A stretch of 35,907 nucleotides of DNA from Actinomycetota bacterium. GTDB lineage: Bacteria > Actinomycetota > Acidimicrobiia > Acidimicrobiales > AC-14. The notes under the pieces were generated by a model, which ran no database searches, had not been told where the DNA came from, and saw nothing but the letters and a program-made list of their open reading frames with translations. The stretch is from assembly GCA_040754375.1 (NCBI GenBank), contig JBFMCT010000034.1, positions 1-35,907 on the forward strand, in the 5' to 3' direction. Shown piece after piece: positions 30,437 to 35,907 of the stretch (positions are counted from its first letter, which is position 1; every line of letters begins with the position of its first letter). A program made the translations under genes and the position numbers.

Positions 30437-33129
30437 GCCCGTCCCAGCAGGGCCACCGGGAACCGCCCGAGCAGGTCGCCCACCGCCACTGTCCCCTGGA
30501 ACACGGTCCCCTCGGGCCCCGTGCCCTCGATGCCTGGGCCCTCGAGCCCCGAGCTGGAGAGCTCGTCGCGCCAACGGCCGGGGGGCAGGGCCAGCGCCGT
30601 GGCCCCCCAGTCCCACCCGGCGGCCGCCAGGCCGACCACGAGCCGGGGCACGACCACGACCACACCGTCGCCGGTGCCGTCGCCGGTGCCGTCGCCGGTG
30701 CCGTCGCCCCGGAGGTAGGCCACGGCCCGCTCGGCCCTCTCACCCTGGGCGTACAGAGGCCGGTAGGAGGAGCCCGGTGCGAACGACGAGGCCCGGCGCC
30801 GGCGGGCAGCCAGCGCCCGGTGGACGAGCCACAGCTTCGGGGCGCCCTCGTCGGCCATGGCCAGCACCTCCTCGGGCCGGGCGTCGCGCACCTTGGCCAG
30901 CAGGGCGCGGCGGGCCTCGAAGTCGACGGGCCGGCGGTTGTCGGGGTCGACCAGGCTGAGGTCCCACAGCTCGGTCCCCTGGTAGATGTCGGGAACCCCT
31001 GGTGACGTGAGCTTGAGCAGCACCTGGGCCAGCGAGGTGACCCGCCCGGCCTCGACCAGCGGCCGGACGGAGGCCGCGAGGTCGTCGCCCAGCTCCTCGT
31101 CGGACAACACGGCGTCCACGAAGCGGGCCACCGACGCCTCGTACTGCTCGTCGGGGACGAGCCACGACGTGTGCACCTTGGCCTCCTTGACGGCCTTGGC
31201 CATGTAGGCCACCGCCCGCTCGGCGTCGATGGGCCACGCCCCCACCAGCGTCTGGAAGAGCAGGTAGACCGTGTTGGGGTCGGGCGGGCCGTGGCGCTCG
31301 CACAGGGCCGACCAGCGCCGGACGGCCAGCGCCCACTGCTCGGGCACCTCCGAGATGGCGGCCAGCCGCGCCCTTACGTCCTCGGACCGCTTGGTGTCGT
31401 GGGTCGAGGTCGTGAGCATGGTGGCCGGCCAGCGCTCGGCCGCCTCCTGGTTGCGGGCATGGAACTCCTCGACACCGGTGCCGAACCTTCCCGGGGACCC
31501 CCCCACCTCGTTCAGAGCCACGAAGCGGGCGTGGCGGTAGAAGGCGGTGTCCTCCTCCCCCTTGGCGGCCACCGGGGAGGTGAACTGCTGGAAGCGCACG
31601 GCCAGTTCGGCCTCCGCCTCCCCGGGGACCTTGGCCAGCAGGACGTCGTGCAGGAAGGAAAGCAGGTCGGGGTCGAGGTCGGGCCGGCGGGCGGCGGCCG
31701 CGGCCACCGCCCGGGAGACCACGGCCTCGTCCTCGGGGGCGGGCCGCTCGCCGGGGACCACATAGGTCCGGTAGACGCCGAAGCAGGCCGCCACCTCGCG
31801 CAGTGCGTCCCGGACCTCCCGCCGCGTGTAGTCCACGTAGAGGCGGTGGCGCTCGCACACCCGCAGAGCGAGCACGGTGAGGCGCTCCAGGTCGGCACCG
31901 AGCACGTCGCGCATCACGTCGTGGCGGGCCTGGTGGGCCACCACCTCAAAGTCGGGTTCCTCTCCGGTGTAACGGGCGTACTGCTCGGTGAGCGGCCCCT
32001 CGCCGTCGGGGTCGACGAACAGGCCAGTGAGCTGGTTGAGGAACTCGTAGCCGGTCGTGCCCGCCACCGGCCACGAACCGGCCAGCGCCTCGCCGGGGCC
32101 GAGGATCTTCTCGACGACCACGTAGGTCGAGGGGAGGCGCCGCAGGTAACCGAGCGGGTCGCTGAGCCCGTCGGGATGGTCGACCCGCAGCCCGTCGACC
32201 TTGCCCTCGGCCACGAGGCCCAAGACGAGGCCGTGGGACTCCTCGAAAACGGCCTGGTCCTCGACCCGCAGGGCCACCAGCTCCTGCACGTCGAAGAAGC
32301 GGCGGTAGTCGAGCTCCTGGCCCCCCGTGCGCCAGAAGGCGAGCCGGTAGTTCTGGCGCTGCAGGAGGGCGTCGAGGTGGTCGGGGTCGGCGTTCACGGC
32401 CGCCAGGGCCGAGCCGACGGCTGCGGCCACGGCCGGTTGGCCGGCGAGTAGTCGGGCCAGGGAGGCCCGCAGGACCTCCTTGTCCCGGTGGCGCTCCTCG
32501 ACGCTGTCGCGGTCGACGGCGGTGGCCAGGGGGAGGCGGCCGAGGGCGACGGCAATGCTGGCCAGTTCGTCCGAACCGGCCTCTTGGGCGGCGCCCGCCA
32601 GGAGCTCGCCGAGGGACCGGGGCGACACGGGGGCCTCGTGGTCGAAGTAGGCGACGACGAACGAGCCGCCTCGCCGCACCACGGCGATCTCACCGGCCTC
32701 CAGCACCCGGCCGTAGTGGTCCCCGAGGACGGGCAGCAGCACGCGGTCGCCGGCCGCCCAGTCGACGTCGAAGTACGACGCCCACCGGCTGGACTGGCCG
32801 TTCTCCAGCACGTCCCACCACCAGGCGTTGGCCCGGGCGGGCACGACGGCCATGTGGTTGGGCACGATGTCGGCGATGTGGCTCAGGCCGTGGTCGGCCA
32901 GGGCCGCGACCATGGCCTCGAAGCCCTGCTCGCCTCCCAGCTCCTCGTTGAGCCGGCTGTGGTCGACCACGTTGTAGCCATGGGTGCTGCCGGGCACGGC
33001 CTGGAGGTATGGCGAGCAGTACACGTGGCTGACCCCCAGGTCGGCCAGGTAGGGCGCCAGGGCGGCGACGTCGTAGAACCCGAAGCCGGGGTGCAGCTGG
33101 GTCCGGTAGGTGGCGAGGGGCGCGGGCAT
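30433..33129 (-). CDS. treY: Malto-oligosyltrehalose synthase
   Basis: An 898-residue GH13 enzyme that isomerises the reducing-end bond of maltodextrins to form maltooligosyl trehalose, the substrate of TreZ. TYRTQLHPGFGFYD at the start, YCSPYLQAVPGSTHGYNVVD, HIADIVPNHMA, the nucleophile in GLRVDHPDGL, the glutamate in VVVEKILGPGE, and STHDTKRSEDVRARL identify it. LTSPGVPDIYQGTELWD is near the end. A TGDG repeat (30665-30708) interrupts the C-terminal beta domain. Start ATG 33129, or ATG 33144 five codons earlier; neither has a Shine-Dalgarno. It is divergent from ligC with 6 to 21 bases between start codons. Confidence 0.95.
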   Translation of the reverse strand: MPAPLATYRTQLHPGFGFYDVAALAPYLADLGVSHVYCSPYLQAVPGSTHGYNVVDHSRLNEELGGEQGFEAMVAALADHGLSHIADIVPNHMAVVPARANAWWWDVLENGQSSRWASYFDVDWAAGDRVLLPVLGDHYGRVLEAGEIAVVRRGGSFVVAYFDHEAPVSPRSLGELLAGAAQEAGSDELASIAVALGRLPLATAVDRDSVEERHRDKEVLRASLARLLAGQPAVAAAVGSALAAVNADPDHLDALLQRQNYRLAFWRTGGQELDYRRFFDVQELVALRVEDQAVFEESHGLVLGLVAEGKVDGLRVDHPDGLSDPLGYLRRLPSTYVVVEKILGPGEALAGSWPVAGTTGYEFLNQLTGLFVDPDGEGPLTEQYARYTGEEPDFEVVAHQARHDVMRDVLGADLERLTVLALRVCERHRLYVDYTRREVRDALREVAACFGVYRTYVVPGERPAPEDEAVVSRAVAAAAARRPDLDPDLLSFLHDVLLAKVPGEAEAELAVRFQQFTSPVAAKGEEDTAFYRHARFVALNEVGGSPGRFGTGVEEFHARNQEAAERWPATMLTTSTHDTKRSEDVRARLAAISEVPEQWALAVRRWSALCERHGPPDPNTVYLLFQTLVGAWPIDAERAVAYMAKAVKEAKVHTSWLVPDEQYEASVARFVDAVLSDEELGDDLAASVRPLVEAGRVTSLAQVLLKLTSPGVPDIYQGTELWDLSLVDPDNRRPVDFEARRALLAKVRDARPEEVLAMADEGAPKLWLVHRALAARRRRASSFAPGSSYRPLYAQGERAERAVAYLRGDGTGDGTGDGTGDGVVVVVPRLVVGLAAAGWDWGATALALPPGRWRDELSSSGLEGPGIEGTGPEGTVFQGTVAVGDLLGRFPVALLGRA
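30665..30708 (-). repeat. 12-bp tandem repeat in treY (TGDG)n
   Basis: About 3.5 units of ACCGGCGACGGC on the coding strand encode Thr-Gly-Asp-Gly in a surface loop of the C-terminal domain of TreY. It shares its ACCGGCGA core with the repeats in ctaD and the gene at 28086. Confidence 0.8.
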
Positions 33130-33150
33130 CAGGCACGCGATCATTGCCCA

Positions 33151-34230
33151 ATGCGCCTGCCGGTCATGCCGCCCGTCCGTCCCATGCTGGCCAAGCTGTC
33201 TCGCGAGATGCCCGCGGGCGGCCCCTACGTCTACGAGCCCAAGTGGGACGGCTTTCGAGCCATCGTGTTCCGCGACGGGGACGAGGTTGAGATCGGCAGC
33301 CGCAACGAGAAGCCCCTGACCCGCTACTTCCCCGAACTGCTGGGCCCGGTCAAGGAGAGCTTCCCGGACCGGGCCGTGGTCGACGGCGAGATCGTCATCG
33401 CCACCTCCGGCGGTCTCGACTTCGACGCCCTGCTTCAGCGGGTCCACCCCGCCGAGTCTCGGGTGCGCATGCTGGCCGAGCAGACGCCCGCCTCGTTCGT
33501 CGCCTTCGACCTGCTGTCGGTAGGCGACGACGACCTGCGGGCGCAGCCCTTCGCGGCCCGGCGGGCGGCCCTCGAACGGGCCTTCTCGGGCGCCCACCCG
33601 CCCGTGCACCTCACCCCGGCCACGCGCGACCGGGCCGTGGCCGAGGACTGGTTCGACCGCTTCGAGGGGGCTGGCCTCGACGGGGTGGTGGCCAAGCGCG
33701 ACGACCTGCCCTACCGGGAGAACGACCGGGTCATGCTCAAGGTCAAGCACGCCCGGACCGCCGACTGCGTGGTCGCCGGCTTCCGGTGGCACAAAGGGGG
33801 TGGAGGGGTGGGCTCCCTGCTGCTCGGGCTCTACGACGACGAGGGGACCTTGCACCACGTGGGCGTGGCGTCGGGCTTCAGCCGGGCGCGCCAATCCGAG
33901 CTGGAAGCCGACCTCACGCCGCTGCGGGCCGGCGCCCTCGAGGGCCACCCGTGGGCCGGCTGGGCGCAGGCCGCGGCCGATGCCACAGGGGGCGGGCGGC
34001 TGCCGGGCGGGACCAGCCGGTGGAACGCGGGCAAGGACGTGTCCTGGGAGCCGGTCCGGCCCGAGCGGGTGGTCGAGGTCGCCTACGACCACCTTCAGGG
34101 TGACCGGTTCCGCCATGCCACGTCGTTCGTGCGATGGAGGCCCGACCGCGACCCCCAGTCGTGCACTTACTCCCAGCTTGAGTCGGCCGTCCCCGAAGAA
34201 CTGGCCGCCGTCTTCTCGCTGTCGAAATGA
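33151..34230 (+). CDS. ligC: ATP-dependent DNA ligase, LigC type
   Basis: A 359-residue ligase made of an adenylation domain and an OB fold, without the zinc or polymerase/nuclease parts of LigD. The adenylated lysine is K31 in EPKWDGFRAI; motif III is FVAFDLLSVG, motif IV GLDGVVAKR, motif V VMLKVKH. It seals nicks in repair, possibly as a backup ligase. MRLPVMPPVRPMLAKL is the usual LigC start, supporting the ATG at 33151. The C-terminal FRHATSFVRWRPDRDPQSCTY is typical of actinobacterial LigC. Confidence 0.93.
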   Translation: MRLPVMPPVRPMLAKLSREMPAGGPYVYEPKWDGFRAIVFRDGDEVEIGSRNEKPLTRYFPELLGPVKESFPDRAVVDGEIVIATSGGLDFDALLQRVHPAESRVRMLAEQTPASFVAFDLLSVGDDDLRAQPFAARRAALERAFSGAHPPVHLTPATRDRAVAEDWFDRFEGAGLDGVVAKRDDLPYRENDRVMLKVKHARTADCVVAGFRWHKGGGGVGSLLLGLYDDEGTLHHVGVASGFSRARQSELEADLTPLRAGALEGHPWAGWAQAAADATGGGRLPGGTSRWNAGKDVSWEPVRPERVVEVAYDHLQGDRFRHATSFVRWRPDRDPQSCTYSQLESAVPEELAAVFSLSK

Positions 34231-34245
34231 GGTTTCCTGAGCGCC

Positions 34246-34251
34246 TAGGTT
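34246..34251 (+). promoter_or_regulatory. Possible -10 box for RsbW-like gene
   Basis: TAGGTT follows the ligC stop by about 16 bases and would start transcription near 34258, just before the GTG at 34268. No good -35 box. Confidence 0.3.
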
Positions 34252-34267
34252 GGGAACCGTTCACGTC

Positions 34268-34669
34268 GTGATCCAGGCGCGCGCTCTGAAGGAGGCACCC
34301 GTAGCGCACCCAAGGTCGCTGTCCCGCCGCCCGGCGCGCGCCCGCCAGGAGCTGCGTTCCCTACTGGTCGCCACGGGATGGCCGGGCGAGATCGACGACG
34401 TCCTGCTCGCCGTTCACGAGGCCATCATGAACGCCCTCCAGCACGCCGGGGGGTGCACGGGCGCCACCGCCTTCGTCGACGGCCGGTCCGTCCACGTCGA
34501 GGTGCGCGACCGCGGGCCGGGTTTCGCCTTCGAGCCGTACACCACCCGGGCGCCCGACCCCCTCTCGGAGCGGGGCCGGGGGCTGTGGCTCATCTCCCGG
34601 ATCGCCACCGAGACCGACATCTCCCGCCGCAACGGCGAGACCTGCCTGCACCTGGTGTTCGTGCCCTGA
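34268..34669 (+). CDS. RsbW-like HATPase_c protein (serine kinase / anti-sigma type)
   Basis: A small GHKL ATPase domain with the N box around E51, N55 and H59 (VHEAIMNALQHAGG), the G1 box DRGPGFAFEP and the G2 box GRGLWLISRIATE. It has no dimerisation or sensor domain, so it belongs with RsbW/SpoIIAB-like regulators rather than sensor kinases. The start is unclear: GTG 34268 is taken because of the -10 box before it, TTG 34250 is in frame, and the best Shine-Dalgarno (34289-34295) points at a GTA codon. It lies 77 bases before a group-2 sigma factor, a suggestive but unproven pairing; no anti-anti-sigma gene is seen. Confidence 0.82.
   Translation: MIQARALKEAPVAHPRSLSRRPARARQELRSLLVATGWPGEIDDVLLAVHEAIMNALQHAGGCTGATAFVDGRSVHVEVRDRGPGFAFEPYTTRAPDPLSERGRGLWLISRIATETDISRRNGETCLHLVFVP
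34289..34295 (+). promoter_or_regulatory. Strong Shine-Dalgarno pointing to a GTA codon
   Basis: AAGGAGG is followed after five bases by GTAGCGCACCC, in frame with the RsbW-like gene. A GTG in place of GTA would give a standard start encoding MAHPRSLSRR. Either GTA is used, the base is wrong, or the motif is chance. Confidence 0.4.
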
Positions 34670-34713
34670 CCCGCCCCTCGGGCGCCGCCCTGTGCATTGG
34701 CTGGGGGCTCTGG

Positions 34714-34719
34714 TAGCGT
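34714..34719 (+). promoter_or_regulatory. -10 box for sigma factor gene
   Basis: TAGCGT, preceded by TGG (extended -10 like), lies 33 bases before the TTG start, with AAGGGGAGG (34727-34735) between them. No clear -35 box. Weak call. Confidence 0.35.
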
Positions 34720-34746
34720 CAGCACCAAGGGGAGGCTGTAGTCGAT

Positions 34747-35682
34747 TTGGGCAAGCAGCGTGGGTGGAGCGGCGAGGAGGATGACCTCCTTCAGCTCTAC
34801 CTGAACGACATCGGGAAATACCCGCTGCTAACCCGGGCCGAGGAAGTACACCTCGGCGAGCTGGTCTTGGCCGGCCGCAGGGCCGAAGCGGAGCTGGCCA
34901 AGATGGGCGACCGGGTCGACGCGGCGCGGCTGGCCGATCTCCGTGACCGGGTCCGGGTGGCCGACGACGCCGCCCGCCGCTTCGTGAGGGCCAACCTCCG
35001 CTTGGTGGTCTCGATCGCCAAGAAGTACCAGGCCTCGGGCCTGCCCCTGCTCGACCTCGTGCAGGAGGGCAACTTCGGCCTCATGCACGCCGTGCAACGC
35101 TTCGACCCCCGCCGGGGCTTCAAGTTCTCGACCTACGCCACGTGGTGGATCCGCCAGACGATCTCCCGGGGGATCGCCAATACGGGCCGCACCATCCGCC
35201 TGCCGGTGCACGCCGGCGACCAGCTCCTGGCCATCCGCATGGCCAACTCGGCCTTCGAGGTGCGCAACGGGCGGCCCCCGACCCCGGCCGAGCTGGCCGC
35301 CGCCGTCTCGGTCCCGGTCAAGAAGATCGACGAGCTCATCCCCTACCTCAGCGAGCCCCTCTCGCTGTCGGACAGGGTGAGCGACGGCGAGATCGAGCTG
35401 AGCGACCTGGTGGAGGACACCTCGTCGGTCCCCCCCGACCAGGCCGCCCTCGACGCCATGCTGCCCGCCCAGGTGGCCGAGCTCCTGTCGGTCCTCGAGC
35501 CGCGCGAGCGCGAGATCCTGTGCCTGCGCTACGGGCTCGACCGGGGCAAGCCCCGAACCCTCGAAGAGGTGGGCGAGTTCTTCGGCCTGACCCGCGAAGG
35601 GGTCCGCCAGGCCGAGCTCAAGGCCATCGCCAAGCTGCGCCGGCGTTCCGCCCGCGGCGGCCGCGACCTGCTGTCCGCATAG
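34747..35682 (+). CDS. RNA polymerase sigma-70 family factor, group 2 (RpoD-like)
   Basis: A 311-residue sigma factor with regions 1.2 (DLLQLYLNDIGKYPLLTRAEEV), 2 (ANLRLVVSIAKKYQASGLPL, then DLVQEGNFGLMHAVQRFDP, FKFSTYATWWIRQTISR), 3 (RPPTPAELAAAVSVPVKKIDEL) and 4 (LEPREREILCLRYGL, TLEEVGEFFGLTREGVRQ). It lacks the long acidic N-terminal extension of the main actinobacterial SigA, so it is probably a SigB/HrdB-paralogue type (group 2) factor recognising near-housekeeping promoters. Start TTG 34747, 11 bases after AAGGGGAGG. A terminator-like hairpin follows the gene. Confidence 0.93.
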   Translation: MGKQRGWSGEEDDLLQLYLNDIGKYPLLTRAEEVHLGELVLAGRRAEAELAKMGDRVDAARLADLRDRVRVADDAARRFVRANLRLVVSIAKKYQASGLPLLDLVQEGNFGLMHAVQRFDPRRGFKFSTYATWWIRQTISRGIANTGRTIRLPVHAGDQLLAIRMANSAFEVRNGRPPTPAELAAAVSVPVKKIDELIPYLSEPLSLSDRVSDGEIELSDLVEDTSSVPPDQAALDAMLPAQVAELLSVLEPREREILCLRYGLDRGKPRTLEEVGEFFGLTREGVRQAELKAIAKLRRRSARGGRDLLSA

Positions 35683-35724
35683 CGGCGGGGCCGGCCCGCG
35701 GGGCGCCGTCCCCTCACCCGCTCT

Positions 35725-35742
35725 GTCCCCCTTGCGGGGGAC
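35725..35742 (+). terminator. Hairpin after sigma factor gene
   Basis: GTCCCCC pairs perfectly with GGGGGAC over a TTGC loop, 43 bases past the sigma stop, followed by GGCCGTCGTTTCC, with only a short T run. It is a likely intrinsic terminator, partly overlapping the -35 area of the transketolase promoter. Confidence 0.5.
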
Positions 35743-35756
35743 GGCCGTCGTTTCCC

Positions 35757-35762
35757 TACGAT
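35757..35762 (+). promoter_or_regulatory. -10 box for leaderless transketolase transcript
   Basis: TACGAT ends six bases before the ATG at 35769, so transcription should begin at or next to the A of the start codon. A TTGCGG at 35732-35737 is a possible -35 with a rather long 19-base spacer. Confidence 0.5.
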
Positions 35763-35768
35763 GTCGCC

Positions 35769-35907
35769 ATGAGCCAAACCACCACTGCCGACGTTCACTA
35801 CCTCCAGGAGCTGGCCCAGCAGCTCAGGGTGGACTCCGTGCGCATGAGCGGGAGGGCCAACTCGGGCCACCCCACGTCGTCGATGTCGGCGGCCGAGCTC
35901 ATGGCGG
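35769..35907 (+). CDS. tkt: Transketolase, N-terminal fragment (runs off window)
   Basis: The first 46 codons encode LQELAQQLRVDSVRMSGRAN and SGHPTSSMSAAELMA, the N-terminal thiamine-diphosphate domain start of a transketolase; the GHPTSS histidine is a substrate/cofactor contact in the family. It should move two-carbon units in the pentose phosphate pathway. The frame continues past the window edge. ATG with no Shine-Dalgarno but with a -10 box six bases away, so likely leaderless. Confidence 0.9.
   Translation, partial: MSQTTTADVHYLQELAQQLRVDSVRMSGRANSGHPTSSMSAAELMA

Noticed and set aside
34268-34669. RsbW-like protein as a two-component sensor kinase
   Set aside because: It has only an ATPase domain, no phospho-acceptor histidine domain, sensor or membrane helix.

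Overview
The window is about 36 kb of very GC-rich, tightly packed chromosomal DNA. Third codon positions are strongly G/C, GTG and TTG starts are common, and neighbouring genes often overlap by one to four bases (TGATG, GTGA, ATGA). Together with the caa3-type cytochrome oxidase, the TreY/TreZ trehalose pathway, a LigC-type DNA ligase and a BTAD/SARP-type regulator, this points to an actinobacterium. My best guess is Acidimicrobiia or a related deep lineage, inferred from protein character and not from a marker gene. I see no phage genes, insertion sequences, tRNAs, rRNAs or CRISPR arrays; this looks like core chromosome.

Layout. 1-2.6 kb: a low-complexity edge, a DUF2231-Rieske protein, a muconolactone-isomerase-like protein, a small coiled protein, and a DUF72 gene that lacks a standard start. 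2.7-5.5 kb (+): topoisomerase IB, a methyltransferase, a small zinc-ribbon protein and DUF983. 5.5-10.2 kb (-): an overlapping operon yibE/F - serS - sdhC - sdhD - HExxH membrane protein. 10.25-10.86 kb (+): a methyltransferase. 10.86-19.3 kb (-): an eight-gene caa3 cytochrome c oxidase operon. 19.4-21.5 kb (-): heme O synthase (ctaB) and a beta-propeller membrane protein. 21.7-27.0 kb (+): a giant repeat protein running into a BTAD regulator, probably one gene split by a frameshift. 27.06-28.35 kb (+): a PHP phosphoesterase and a small zinc protein. 28.3-33.1 kb (-): treY - treZ - frameshifted FKBP. 33.15-35.9 kb (+): ligC, an RsbW-like ATPase, a group-2 sigma-70 factor and the start of transketolase.

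The most interesting locus is the oxidase operon. It begins, just after a recognisable promoter, with a second subunit I homologue (17643-19325). That protein keeps both histidines for the low-spin heme. It has lost all three CuB histidines, the active-site tyrosine, the high-spin heme histidine, the D-channel aspartate and the K-channel lysine. It is followed by a second, diverged subunit III and by a polytopic membrane protein ending in a blue-copper domain. Then come normal CuA/cytochrome c subunit II, catalytic subunit I, subunit III, subunit IV and CtaG. The gene order suggests an oxidase complex with an added, oxygen-inactive heme-relay module.

Three genes carry coding irregularities (a DUF72 stop, an FKBP frameshift, a repeat-protein/BTAD frameshift). 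These could be real or could be residual assembly errors, and they should be checked against reads. A 12-base tandem repeat with core ACCGGCGA recurs in three unrelated genes.
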